Positions 49,223-60,274 of a DNA stretch of 64,000 bases are shown here, one piece after another (positions within the stretch are counted from its first letter, which is position 1; each line of letters starts with the position of its first letter). The position numbers and the translations under genes are program-made. The notes below the pieces were generated by a model. That model searched no databases, was not told the origin of the DNA, and saw nothing but the letters and a program-made list of their open reading frames with translations. Source of the DNA: Methylobacterium phyllostachyos (GTDB lineage: Bacteria > Pseudomonadota > Alphaproteobacteria > Rhizobiales > Beijerinckiaceae); assembly GCF_900103445.1 (NCBI RefSeq), contig NZ_FNHS01000005.1, positions 248,001 to 312,000 on the forward strand, read 5' to 3'.

Positions 49223-49681
49223 TCAGGCCTCCGCGACCGTCGCCTTCACGATCTTGTCCGGCGAGCGCGGCGGCTCGCCCTTGTTGATCGTGTCGACCAC
49301 GTCCATGCCTTCCACGACCTTGCCCCACACCGTGTACTGCTTGTCGAGGAAGCGGGCGTCGTCGAAGCAGATGAAGAACTGCGAGTTCGCCGAGTGCGGG
49401 AAGTTGGTCCGCGCCATCGAGCAGGTGCCGCGCACATGCGGCTCGGCGTTGAACTCGGCCTTCAGGTCCGGCAGGTCGGAGCCGCCCGAGCCGGTGCCGG
49501 TCGGGTCGCCCGTCTGGGCCATGAACCCGTCGATCACCCGGTGGAACGGCACGCCGTCATAGAAGCCCTGGGCGGCGAGCGTCTTGATGCGCTCGACGTG
49601 GCCCGGGGCGAGGTCGGGGCGCAGCGCGATCACGACGCGGCCCTTGGTGGTCTCGAGCACGATGGTTTCGTTGTCGGCCAT
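49223..49681 (-). CDS. ppiB: Cyclophilin-type peptidyl-prolyl isomerase, cytoplasmic
   Basis: 152 residues. The cyclophilin core is clear: GFYDGVPFHRVIDGFMAQTGDPTGTGSGG with the catalytic Arg, GTCSMARTNFPHSANSQFFICFDDARFLD and VWGKVVEGMDVVDTI. No signal peptide, so cytoplasmic; it catalyses proline isomerisation during folding. It is the last gene of the gyrA-coaD-ppi group. Confidence 0.94.
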   Translation of the reverse strand: MADNETIVLETTKGRVVIALRPDLAPGHVERIKTLAAQGFYDGVPFHRVIDGFMAQTGDPTGTGSGGSDLPDLKAEFNAEPHVRGTCSMARTNFPHSANSQFFICFDDARFLDKQYTVWGKVVEGMDVVDTINKGEPPRSPDKIVKATVAEA

Positions 49682-49759
49682 GTCTTTAGTCCTTCCGGTT
49701 GAGGGGAAAGTAGGGGCGCGCGCCGGATCCGGCCAGGACCCGAACGGGGTCGCCGGCGC

Positions 49760-50257
49760 TCAGGCCGGCGGGCGGTAGACGAAGCGCAGCGCCACCGGGC
49801 GGCCTGCAATGGCCCTGCCGAGGCCGGCCGTGATGTGGGCCGGGGTGCAGCGCGACAGGGCATCGAGCGTGCCACGCACGAGGGTTTTGCGCTGGTCGCC
49901 CGCAACGCCCGCCGCGTAGGTGATGCGTGGCGGGCCAATCAGGCTGCCGTCGCGCCGGAGAGCGAAGCGCGTGGTGATCTCGAAGTTGTCGGCCCCGGCG
50001 TTCGGGCGGCCGAGCCCCGCCGGCACCTGCCAGCAGGCGGCGAGCGCCGGGTAGAGCTCGGCCAGGGTGTCGGCCGGCCGCGTCGCCATGCGGGACACCG
50101 GCACCGCGATCGTGGCCCGCAGGGTCTGCGGCAGGCTCAGCGGGTAGCCGCCGCCGGGCTCGAAGGCGTAGCCGTAGAAGGGGCTCCCCTCGTAGGGCGC
50201 GGCGGCCGCCGGGCCCAAGCTCACGAGAAGGATCACGGCGGCGCGCCAGCCCGGCAT
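49760..50257 (-). CDS. Exported protein with TonB-C-like domain
   Basis: 165 residues. A signal peptide (WRAAVILLVSLGPAAAA) precedes about 145 residues: LAACWQVPAGLGRP, EITTRFALRRDGSLIGPPRITYAAG and ALSRCTPAHITAGLG. The pattern of a positive-strand repeat with RFALRRDGSL and a Cys pair resembles TonB/TolA C-terminal domains found in alphaproteobacterial periplasmic proteins. It is placed between the two cyclophilin genes, an insertion into an otherwise conserved order. Function unknown. Confidence 0.75.
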   Translation of the reverse strand: MPGWRAAVILLVSLGPAAAAPYEGSPFYGYAFEPGGGYPLSLPQTLRATIAVPVSRMATRPADTLAELYPALAACWQVPAGLGRPNAGADNFEITTRFALRRDGSLIGPPRITYAAGVAGDQRKTLVRGTLDALSRCTPAHITAGLGRAIAGRPVALRFVYRPPA

Positions 50258-50264
50258 ACGGCCG

Positions 50265-50813
50265 CTACTTGCCCTTCTCGGCCAGCGTCATGCTGACGAT
50301 CTTGTCGGGGTCCTGCACGGCGCCGCCCGGGGCGCCGGGGGCGGCCTTCTTGATCTTGTCGAGCACGTCGAGCCCGTCGGTGACGTTGCCCACGATCGTG
50401 TATTGGCCGTTCAGATTGGGCGCATCGGCGAGGCAGATGAAGAACTGCGAGTTGGCCGAGTTCGGGTCGGACGAGCGGGCCATGCCGACCGTGCCGCGGC
50501 GGAACTGGGCCGATTGCGAGAACTCGGCCGGGATGTTCGGCAGGCTGGAGCCGCCGGTGCCGTTGCCCTTCGGGTCGCCGGTCTGCGCCATGAAGCCGTC
50601 GATGACGCGGTGGAACTTCAGGCCGTTGTAGAAGCCCTGGGAGACCAGCGTTTTGATCTGCTTGACGTGCTTGGGCGCCAGATCCGGGCGCAGCTCGATG
50701 GTGATCCGCCCATCCTTGGTCTGGAGATAGACCGTGTTGGCGTCGGCAGCCCGGGCCGCCGTGGCGGTGCCGAGCGTGAGGGCGAGCGCGAGGAGGGCGT
50801 GGCGTCGGTTCAT
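50265..50813 (-). CDS. Cyclophilin-type peptidyl-prolyl isomerase, periplasmic
   Basis: 182 residues. A signal peptide (NRRHALLALALTLGTATAARA) leads into a cyclophilin domain with GFYNGLKFHRVIDGFMAQTGDPKG, VGMARSSDPNSANSQFFICLADAPNLNG and NVTDGLDVLDKIKK, plus a Gly/Pro-rich stretch near residue 155. It is the exported paralogue of the shorter protein downstream. It folds periplasmic proteins. It is 18 bp after coaD and should be co-transcribed with it. Confidence 0.93.
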   Translation of the reverse strand: MNRRHALLALALTLGTATAARAADANTVYLQTKDGRITIELRPDLAPKHVKQIKTLVSQGFYNGLKFHRVIDGFMAQTGDPKGNGTGGSSLPNIPAEFSQSAQFRRGTVGMARSSDPNSANSQFFICLADAPNLNGQYTIVGNVTDGLDVLDKIKKAAPGAPGGAVQDPDKIVSMTLAEKGK

Positions 50814-50831
50814 CGAAGTCCTTTCGGGTGA

Positions 50832-51335
50832 TCAGGAATTGGCGGCGAAGCGCTGCCGCAGACGCGCGGCGACGGAAGCGGGCACGAAGGGCGAGACATC
50901 CCCGCCCATGCCGGCGATCTGGCGCACCAGCGTCGCGGTGATCGGGCGCGCCTGGATCGAGGCGGGCAGAAAGACGGTCTGCACCTCCGGCGCCATGGCG
51001 CCGTTCATGCCGGCGAGCTGCATCTCGTAGTCGAGATCGGTGCCGTCGCGCAGGCCGCGGATGAAGATCGCGGCGCCCCAGCGCCGGGCGGCCGAGACCG
51101 CGAGGTCGTCGAAGGTGACGATCTCCAGGGATGCCCCCTCCTCCGTGGCCACCGGCCCGCAGGTCTCGGCGAGGAGCGCCGCCCGCTCCTCGGCGGAGAA
51201 CAGCGGCGCCTTGCCGGGATGGACGCCGATGGCGATCACGAGGCGGTCCACCAGCCGGCAGGCTTGGCGGACCACGTCGAGATGGCCGTTCGTGACCGGA
51301 TCGAACGAGCCGGCGTAGAGGGCAGTGCGGGTCAT
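50832..51335 (-). CDS. coaD: Phosphopantetheine adenylyltransferase
   Basis: 167 residues, normal length. The nucleotidyltransferase motifs [14 protein letters not shown] (T/HxGH) near residue 9 and [23 protein letters not shown] near 130, and the [12 protein letters not shown] and [14 protein letters not shown]-like [21 protein letters not shown] segments, are typical of CoaD. It makes dephospho-CoA from 4'-phosphopantetheine and ATP. It is 59 bp after gyrA on the same strand, a neighbourhood usual in Rhizobiales. Confidence 0.97.
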   Translation of the reverse strand: MTRTALYAGSFDPVTNGHLDVVRQACRLVDRLVIAIGVHPGKAPLFSAEERAALLAETCGPVATEEGASLEIVTFDDLAVSAARRWGAAIFIRGLRDGTDLDYEMQLAGMNGAMAPEVQTVFLPASIQARPITATLVRQIAGMGGDVSPFVPASVAARLRQRFAANS

Positions 51336-51394
51336 CGCGACCCGACCTAGAGCATTTTCGCGCCGGACGGAACCTGCCGCGCCGGCGCGACGTG

Positions 51395-54154
<2,760 letters not shown>

Positions 54155-54300
54155 GTCGGTTTCCGTTCTGAAGCCCGGATGGGCGGTGCTCTCGGCCGCT
54201 CCGGGGTGGCGCGCGATGCGCCGGAACGGCCTCTCGGAAGAGCAGTGATATCAGACGGTTAAATAAGGTTTTCCGAGGCCGCCCGCAAGGTCGTCGGCAG

Positions 54301-54336
54301 GCCCGCGACCCGGCCGGAAAAGGCCGGGCCGCGGGC
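54301..54336. terminator. Strong G/C hairpin, 3' of the His-rich gene
   Basis: GCCCGC...CCCGGCC and GGCCGGG...GCGGGC pair around GGAAAA, giving a stem of about 13 bp with small internal mismatches. It sits 9 bp after the stop of the minus-strand His-rich gene. No clear T-run follows, so termination is likely but not of the textbook type. Confidence 0.5.
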
Positions 54337-54344
54337 TGCTGGGC

Positions 54345-54662
54345 TCAGTAGAATGTCAGGTGGCGGTGGCCCACCGCGCGGCCCCGAAAGGCGTGGTGCC
54401 GGTAGCCGTGATGGCGGTGCCAGTGGTGCCGGCGCCAGTGGTGCCGGTGGTGCCAATGGTGGCGGCGGTGATGCCAGTGGCGCCGCCAATGATGGCGATG
54501 GTGCCAGTGCCGCCGGTAATGCCAGCGGGCGAGCTGTACCACTGGGGCGGGCGCCGCGGCCTCGGCGGTCGCCGGGACCGGTAGGGGCGCCGCGCGGGCG
54601 GGCGCGCCGGCAAGGCCGCCGATCAGCGCGGCCAGGAGGACCAGGATAGGCCAGGGTCGCAT
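54345..54662 (-). CDS. His-rich exported protein with HxRHW-like repeats
   Basis: 105 residues from ATG 54662. A signal peptide (WPILVLLAALIGGLAGAPARA) and a short spacer are followed by about 60 residues made of repeated RRHW, HHRHHWR, HWHHR and RHHGYRHH units. The repeated DNA is visibly internally repetitive. The His density, over a third of the mature chain, predicts Ni, Zn or Cu binding in the periplasm, or a wall/polyanion-binding role through Arg. Similar His-Arg-Trp proteins are seen in Methylobacterium and related genomes without known function. No metal transporter gene is adjacent. Confidence 0.75.
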   Translation of the reverse strand: MRPWPILVLLAALIGGLAGAPARAAPLPVPATAEAAAPAPVVQLARWHYRRHWHHRHHWRRHWHHRRHHWHHRHHWRRHHWHRHHGYRHHAFRGRAVGHRHLTFY

Positions 54663-54876
54663 CGTCTCTCTCCCGTGGTGAGGCCCGGATGTGCCTGCGG
54701 ATCCGGGTCGGCGCGCGACGCGCCACCGCCAAGAACGGCCAAGGTCGGCAAACGGTTCGATCCGTGGGACTGCGCAGACGCACCACCCTTGCTTGGGGTT
54801 AAGGAACGCCCAGTTTCCGGTAGACCCAGCCGGGCCGTTCCCGCCCCGATCCCCAGACGAGCCGCGTAAGATCCCC

Positions 54877-55737
54877 ATGGCGTTCGCGTTGTCCGACTCT
54901 GTCCGCGCCCTCCTCCCGCGTCGCTTCCGCGACCGCCGCCCGCGGGTCGCCGTGGTCCGGCTCTCCGGCACGATCGGGGCGGTCTCGCCGATCCGCCCGG
55001 GGCTCTCGATCGGCGGCGTGGCGGGCAGCCTGGAGCGGGCCTTCGGGATGCCGGGCGTCAAGGCGGTGGCCCTCATCATCAACTCGCCGGGGGGCTCGCC
55101 CGCGCAGTCGCACCTGATCCACCGCCGAATCCGGGCGCTGGCTGAGGAGAAGCGCCTGCCGGTCCTCGCCTTCGTGGAGGATGTCGCGGCGTCCGGCGGC
55201 TACATGATCGCCTGCGCGGCCGATGAGATCGTCGCCGACCCGACCTCGATCGTCGGCTCGATTGGTGTGGTCTCGGCCGGGTTCGGCTTCCACGGCCTGC
55301 TGGAGAAGCTCGGCGTCGAGCGCCGTGTGCACACCCAGGGCGAGGCGAAGTCGATGCTCGACCCGTTCCGACCGGAGGATCCGGCGGATGTCGAGCGGCT
55401 GAAGCGCATTCAGGCCGACGTGCAGGACCTGTTCACGGGCCTTGTGACAGCGCGCCGCCCGACCCTGTCGAAGGGCGAGAACCTGTTCACCGGGGCGGTC
55501 TGGACCGGCCGGCAGGCGCTGCCCCTCGGCCTCGTCGATGCGCTGGGCGACGTGCGCACGGTGATGCGCGCCCGGTTCGGCGAGAAGGTCGATCTCAGGC
55601 TCGTCGCCGAGGCCCGGGGCGGGTTCCTGTCCCGCCTGCTGCGCCGGGGTGGTACGCCGGGGGGGATCAACGACCTCGCCGGGGGCGCGATGGCGGCCGT
55701 TGAGGAGCGCGCCGCCTTCGCCCGGTTCGGGCTCTGA
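54877..55737 (+). CDS. S49-family (SppA/SohB-like) serine protease
   Basis: 286 residues from ATG 54877. The half-size S49 domain is complete: LIINSPGGSPAQSHLI near residue 70, the catalytic Ser in EDVAASGGYMIACAAD, SIVGSIGVVSAG, and the catalytic Lys in GEAKSMLDPF. There is no clear signal anchor at the start, unlike SppA, so it may be cytoplasmic or peripheral. The family cleaves leftover signal peptides. It is separated from the divergent His-rich gene by about 210 bp. Confidence 0.9.
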   Translation: MAFALSDSVRALLPRRFRDRRPRVAVVRLSGTIGAVSPIRPGLSIGGVAGSLERAFGMPGVKAVALIINSPGGSPAQSHLIHRRIRALAEEKRLPVLAFVEDVAASGGYMIACAADEIVADPTSIVGSIGVVSAGFGFHGLLEKLGVERRVHTQGEAKSMLDPFRPEDPADVERLKRIQADVQDLFTGLVTARRPTLSKGENLFTGAVWTGRQALPLGLVDALGDVRTVMRARFGEKVDLRLVAEARGGFLSRLLRRGGTPGGINDLAGGAMAAVEERAAFARFGL

Positions 55738-55851
55738 GCGCGGGCTGTCGCTCTCAGGAAGGATGCGATTGCCCCGTTGCCCGACGGGTGGGCCTAGCAG
55801 ATTTCCGTTTCCCTTGCCGGCGCTGAACGCTCTTGAAACAAAGCGCTTTTC

Positions 55852-55956
55852 CCTCCCCCTTGTGGGGAGGGGCCAGGGGTGGGGGTGGTTCAGGATCGAG
55901 CGTCAAGGTGCCTTCTGCTCTACCCCCACCTCCAACTCCTCCCCACAAGGGGGAGG
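55852..55956. repeat. Inverted G/C palindrome pair (class 1 relative)
   Basis: CCTCCCCCTTGTGGGGAGG at 55852-55870 is exactly reverse-complementary to CCTCCCCACAAGGGGGAGG at 55938-55956, and inside them GGGTGGGGGT faces ACCCCCACC. The whole unit folds into a large stem-loop between convergent sohB-like and chemoreceptor genes. Confidence 0.8.
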
Positions 55957-56048
55957 AGAGCGCGTCGGCGCCGTTGTGTGAACATCGTAGCCGAGCGGGT
56001 GACGGGCAGGCCGATCTGCTGCCGCCCGCACCCAATCGACGTTGTGCG

Positions 56049-57767
56049 TCAGGCTGCCACCTGCGCCAGGAAGCGCTCGATCTCGCCCTCCAGCTCGGCC
56101 GCAACGGTATCGACCGTCTGAGCCGCCTCGGTGACGGTGGCAGCCATCCGGGCGGAGCGCCGGGCGGCGCCCGCCACCGTGGAGAGGCCGCTGGCGATCG
56201 CCTCCGTGGCGCCGGCCGTCTCGGCGACGTTGCGGGAGATCTCGGCGGTGGCCGCGCTCTGGGCGCTCACCGAGGCCGCGATGCCGCCCGTGGTCATGCT
56301 GACCGCGCGCATCCGCTCGCCCATCCGGCCGATCGCCGCCACGGTGGCCGCGGTGGAGGTCTGGACGCCGGCGATCTGGCCGGAGATCTCTTGGGTGGCC
56401 TTCGCGGTCTGCTCGGCCAGTGCCTTGACCTCGCTCGCCACCACCGCGAAGCCGCGGCCGGCGGTGCCCGCCCGGGCGGCCTCGATCGTCGCGTTGAGGG
56501 CCAGCAGGTTGGTCTGCTCGGCGATCTGGCGGATCAGCCCGACCACGGCGCCGATGCGGCCGGTGGCCTCGGCGAGGCCGCCGATCTCGGCATTCATCGC
56601 GTCCGAATCCGCGCTCGCGGTGGCGACCAGGGCTTCGGCCTGATTGAGCTGCCCGCCAATCTCGCTGATCGAGGCGGAGAGTTCCTCGGCCGCGCTCGCC
56701 ACGGTCTGGACGCTGGCGGACGTCTCGTGCGAGCCCCGCTCGGTCTCGGCCACCGCGCCCTCGGCTTCGGCGGAGCTGGCCGCCATCTCGCCGGCCCGGT
56801 CGCGCATCGAGCCGGTGCTGGCGGTGAGCGCACCCTTCAGCACGCCGACCTGCCCGCGGAACGCCTCGATGGCGCGGTCGAGATTGGCGCGCCGCTGCGC
56901 CTCGCCGGCGGCGCCGGCGCTCTGCAGGCCTTCGAGCTCCCGCGTCCGCAGGCCGGCTCCGCGCAGCACCTCGACCGACCGGGCCACTGCGCCGATCTCG
57001 TCGCCGCGCCCGGCATGGGGGATCGGCGTCTCCAGATCGCCCGCTGCCAGCCCCTCGATCCGGGTCGCGATCGTCGCGAAGGGGCGGAACAGGCGCGCCG
57101 CCGCGAAGCCCACCAGGGCGCAGGCCAGCGCCGCGATGACCAGAGCCGCGATGCCGAGGCTCGTCATGGTCTGCGCGTGGGCGTCGAAATACATCTCGAT
57201 CGGCAGGCCGACGAACAGGAGGCCGTTCACCGTGCCGGCCGCGTCGAAGGTCGGCTGGTAGACCGTGTAGTAGCGGCGGCCGAACAGCATGGCCGGACCC
57301 TCGTAGGTCTTGCCGGCGCGCACGACGGCCTGGGCGGGGCTGTCGGGGGCGAGCGCCGTGCCGACCGCGCGGGCGCCGTCCTCGCGGCGCACCGTCGTCT
57401 GGCGGCGCACGAAGCTGTCGGTCGCGGGTTCGAAGCTGAAGACCGTCGCCATGCCGCCGGTATACGCCACGGCGTTGTCCACCACGGCGGCATCCGTGAA
57501 GCCCGAGAGGCTCGGCGTCGCGACCTTGGCGACCCGGGTGTCCGCGAGTTCCGTGGTCGCGCCCGGCAGCCGCTCGGCCAGGACCAGGGCGAGCGTCCGC
57601 AGGTTGCGCTCGCCGTTGGCGCGCTGGCGATCCTCCATCTGCGACCACGTCTGCCGCGAGACGGTGATCGAGATCGCGCCCGCGGTGATAGACACCGCGA
57701 GCATCGCCAAGAGGATCACCTTCGTGGACAGGGACATCGCGCGTAGCGAGACGAGTCGGCGAAGCAT
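56049..57767 (-). CDS. Methyl-accepting chemotaxis protein with Cache sensor
   Basis: 572 residues. Two membrane helices (about 15-38 and 203-225) flank a periplasmic single-Cache domain ([24 protein letters not shown] near residue 170). A HAMP segment follows ([17 protein letters not shown]) and then a full MCP signalling domain with the highly conserved tip [18 protein letters not shown] near residue 432. Attractant sensing across the inner membrane and coupling to CheA is expected. No CheW-docking pentapeptide is evident at the C-terminus. The ligand, probably a small acid or amine, cannot be told. Confidence 0.93.
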   Translation of the reverse strand: MLRRLVSLRAMSLSTKVILLAMLAVSITAGAISITVSRQTWSQMEDRQRANGERNLRTLALVLAERLPGATTELADTRVAKVATPSLSGFTDAAVVDNAVAYTGGMATVFSFEPATDSFVRRQTTVRREDGARAVGTALAPDSPAQAVVRAGKTYEGPAMLFGRRYYTVYQPTFDAAGTVNGLLFVGLPIEMYFDAHAQTMTSLGIAALVIAALACALVGFAAARLFRPFATIATRIEGLAAGDLETPIPHAGRGDEIGAVARSVEVLRGAGLRTRELEGLQSAGAAGEAQRRANLDRAIEAFRGQVGVLKGALTASTGSMRDRAGEMAASSAEAEGAVAETERGSHETSASVQTVASAAEELSASISEIGGQLNQAEALVATASADSDAMNAEIGGLAEATGRIGAVVGLIRQIAEQTNLLALNATIEAARAGTAGRGFAVVASEVKALAEQTAKATQEISGQIAGVQTSTAATVAAIGRMGERMRAVSMTTGGIAASVSAQSAATAEISRNVAETAGATEAIASGLSTVAGAARRSARMAATVTEAAQTVDTVAAELEGEIERFLAQVAA

Positions 57768-57863
57768 GTGCTGGTATCCGCGTTTAAAGTCGCGCGGACA
57801 CTGTAACGTTTATTTGAACGGAGTCTTAAATTTCGCATTTAAGGTGCAATGTCGTTGCCGGGT

Positions 57864-58733
57864 TCAACCCTGCCCTGCACGGCGTGCGGAGACCCGGGCG
57901 AGCGCCGCGAGATCCTTCTCGCCGTCGCCGTGGCTGATCGCCTCGATCAGGCTGTCGCGCAGGACGCTGGCGAACGGCATCGGCACGCCCGCGCCCTCGG
58001 CCGCCTGGAGGGCGAGCCGCACGTCCTTGGCGCCGAGCTTGAGGATGAAGCCCGGCGGCTCGTAGCGGTTCTGGGCGATCGACGCGCCGTAGCCCTTGTA
58101 GACCGGCGAGGCGAACAGGGTGTTGGTCATCAGGTCGAGGAAGTCGGCGCCCGGCACCCCGTGGCCCTCGGTCAGGCTGCAAGCCTCCGCCATGGCCTCG
58201 ATCGCCGAGATCAGCATGAAGTTGCCGGCGAGCTTGACGGCGTTCGCCCGCACCGGATCGTCGCCGAACCGCCAGGTCTTGGCGCCCATGGCGTCGAGCA
58301 GCGGAGCGGCGCGGTCGATCAGGTCCGACGCGCCGGCCGCCACGATGTTGAGCTTGCCGGCCTCCGCCACGTCCGGCCGGCCGAAGACCGGCGCCGAGAT
58401 GTAGGGGACGCCCGCCCGATCGTGCACCGCAGCGAGCTGCTTGGCGAGCGCCACCGAGATCGTGCTCATGCCGATATGCACGCCCGGGCGCTCCGGCCGG
58501 TCGAGCAGGCCGCCGGCCACGATCACGGCCTCGAGCGCCGCGTCGTCGGCCAGCATGGTGATGACGGCGTCGCCCGCAAAGGCCTCCGCGGCGCTACCCA
58601 CCGGCGTCACTCCCGCAATGCCCTTCGCGGCCTCCGGCGACCGGTTCCAGGCCCGGACCGTGTGCCCGGCCCTTGCGAGACTGGCCGCCATGGCCCGCCC
58701 CATCCGCCCCAGTCCGATGAATCCGACGTTCAT
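57864..58733 (-). CDS. Beta-hydroxyacid dehydrogenase (3-hydroxyisobutyrate/tartronate semialdehyde type)
   Basis: 289 residues from ATG 58733 with AAGGAG upstream; the longer frame lacks a ribosome site. The NAD(P) fold starts GFIGLGRMGRAMAASLARAG, the substrate region GVPYISAPVFGRPDVAEAGKL follows, and the catalytic Lys is in ANAVKLAGNFMLISAIEAMAE. The family includes 3-hydroxyisobutyrate dehydrogenase and tartronate semialdehyde reductase (GarR). Which substrate is used cannot be decided here. It is divergent from the P1 peptidase gene with 110 bp between. Confidence 0.9.
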   Translation of the reverse strand: MNVGFIGLGRMGRAMAASLARAGHTVRAWNRSPEAAKGIAGVTPVGSAAEAFAGDAVITMLADDAALEAVIVAGGLLDRPERPGVHIGMSTISVALAKQLAAVHDRAGVPYISAPVFGRPDVAEAGKLNIVAAGASDLIDRAAPLLDAMGAKTWRFGDDPVRANAVKLAGNFMLISAIEAMAEACSLTEGHGVPGADFLDLMTNTLFASPVYKGYGASIAQNRYEPPGFILKLGAKDVRLALQAAEGAGVPMPFASVLRDSLIEAISHGDGEKDLAALARVSARRAGQG

Positions 58734-58843
58734 GGCGTGCTCCTTGATCCGGTCTGCCGCCTGACCAACCGGAGAACCCGGTCGGGCGGTCCGCGGCGCC
58801 TGCCGGGATTTGCGTCGATCGCCCGTCGTGGCAAGCTCCACCG

Positions 58844-59869
58844 ATGCTGCGGAATTGCATCACGGATATTCCCGGCCTGCGGGTCGGCCACGCGAGCGAT
58901 CTGCGGATCGCCAGCGGCGTCACCGCGATCCTGTTCGACGCGCCGGTGATCGCCTCCGTAGACGTGCGCGGCGGCGGGCCGGGGACCCGGGAGACCGACC
59001 TGCTCGATCCCGAGCGCACCGTGGAGCGGATCGATGCTCTGGTGTTGTCCGGGGGCTCGGCCTTCGGACTCGACGTGGCGGCGGGCGTGACGGCGTGGCT
59101 CGCCGAGGCCGGGCGCGGCTTCCCGGTCGGCGGGATGCGGGTGCCGATCGTGCCCGGGGCGATCCTGTTCGACCTGCTCAACGGCGGCGACAAGGAATGG
59201 GGCCGCTACCCGCCCTATCGCGAACTCGGCTTCCAGGCCGCCGCGGCGGCGGCCGAGGCCTTCGAGCTGGGCTCCGTGGGGGCCGGGACCGGCGCGCGCA
59301 CCGGGCGTCTGAAGGGTGGGATCGGCTCGGCCTCGGCGCTCGTCGCGGGCACGGGCTTCCGGGTCGGTGCGCTCGTGGCGGTGAACGCCTTCGGCAACGC
59401 GACGATCGGAGACGGGCCGCATTTCTGGGCCGCGCCCTTCGAGGCGGGCGACGAGTTCGGCGGCCTGGGCTCGCCGGCCCGGGTACCAACCGACGCCCTC
59501 GCCTTTCCGGCCCGGGCGCTGCCGGGCGCCGCGACGACGCTCGCCGTGGTGGCGACCGACGCAGGCCTGACCAAGGCGCAGTGCCGCCGCCTCGCGGTGG
59601 CGGCCCAGGACGGCCTCGCCCGCGCCCTCGTGCCGGCGCATACCCCCCTCGACGGCGATCTGGTGTTTGCCGCGGCCACCGGCGCCGTGCCGCTGGCCGA
59701 TCCGGTGGTGGAAATGGCGCGCCTGGGCGATGCCGCCGCGCAGGTGCTGGCCCGGGCGGTGGCGCGGGGGGTGTTTTCGGCGCGAAGCCTGCCGGGGCAG
59801 GCGGTGGCGGCGCCTCTCTCGTGGACGGGCTTGCCGCCGGCTTGGGGTGATGTGTTTCGAGGGGCTTAG
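58844..59869 (+). CDS. P1-family (DmpA/NylC-like) self-processing peptidase
   Basis: 341 residues. Conserved blocks of the S58/P1 family are present: ITDIPGLRVGHASD, VDVRGGGPGTRETDLLDP, VLSGGSAFGLDVAAGV, GTGARTGRLKGGIGSAS and GALVAVNAFGN. The C-terminal subunit begins at the nucleophile in PGAATTLAVVATDA (Thr) where auto-cleavage is expected. The mature enzyme would be an Ntn-fold aminopeptidase or amidase. Relatives cleave D- and beta-peptides or nylon oligomers. No signal peptide; cytoplasmic. Confidence 0.92.
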   Translation: MLRNCITDIPGLRVGHASDLRIASGVTAILFDAPVIASVDVRGGGPGTRETDLLDPERTVERIDALVLSGGSAFGLDVAAGVTAWLAEAGRGFPVGGMRVPIVPGAILFDLLNGGDKEWGRYPPYRELGFQAAAAAAEAFELGSVGAGTGARTGRLKGGIGSASALVAGTGFRVGALVAVNAFGNATIGDGPHFWAAPFEAGDEFGGLGSPARVPTDALAFPARALPGAATTLAVVATDAGLTKAQCRRLAVAAQDGLARALVPAHTPLDGDLVFAAATGAVPLADPVVEMARLGDAAAQVLARAVARGVFSARSLPGQAVAAPLSWTGLPPAWGDVFRGA

Positions 59870-59894
59870 GGGCCGGGGCTTGATGCCGTCCTCG

Positions 59895-59991
59895 CCGTCA
59901 TCACGAGCGAAGCGAAGTGACCCAGGGCAGCGCGACCTCGGAGGGCGTGGTGCGACACTGGGTTGCTTCGCTCCGCTCGCAAAGACGGCGG
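59895..59991. repeat. Intergenic palindromic repeat, class 2
   Basis: CCGTCATCACGAGCGAAGCG then AAGTGACCCAGG and, at the right, GTTGCTTCGCTCCGCTCGC then AAAGACGGCGG. It is highly similar to the copy at 49101 and sits between the convergent P1 peptidase gene and the small gene at 59993. Confidence 0.8.
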
Positions 59992-59992
59992 C

Positions 59993-60274
59993 TCACACCT
60001 CGCCGCGCGCATCCTCGATCAGCTGCGCCAAGCCGGCATCGACTTCGTCGGCCAGCATTGTCCGCTCCGCGTCGGTGAGATCCTTCGCCCAGGCGCCACT
60101 CCCAAAACCCTCCGTGCAGCGCGCCCGCTCGGAGGCGATGTAGGCCTCGGTCTCTTCGGGCCGCGTCTTCATGGCGTGGACCATGCCGAACCACGCCGCA
60201 CGCTCCACCACGGCGAGCCGCGCCCGCAGGCGGATCGCCACCGCCTTGTCGGGATCGATTCCCTCATCGCTCAT
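59993..60274 (-). CDS. Small cytoplasmic protein coupled to a histidine kinase
   Basis: 93 residues, hydrophilic and helical ([57 protein letters not shown]). Its ATG at 60274 overlaps the TGA of the hybrid kinase gene by four bases, so translation is coupled. No known motif apart from one Cys. It may regulate or be regulated by the kinase. Its family is not recognised. Confidence 0.75.
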   Translation of the reverse strand: MSDEGIDPDKAVAIRLRARLAVVERAAWFGMVHAMKTRPEETEAYIASERARCTEGFGSGAWAKDLTDAERTMLADEVDAGLAQLIEDARGEV

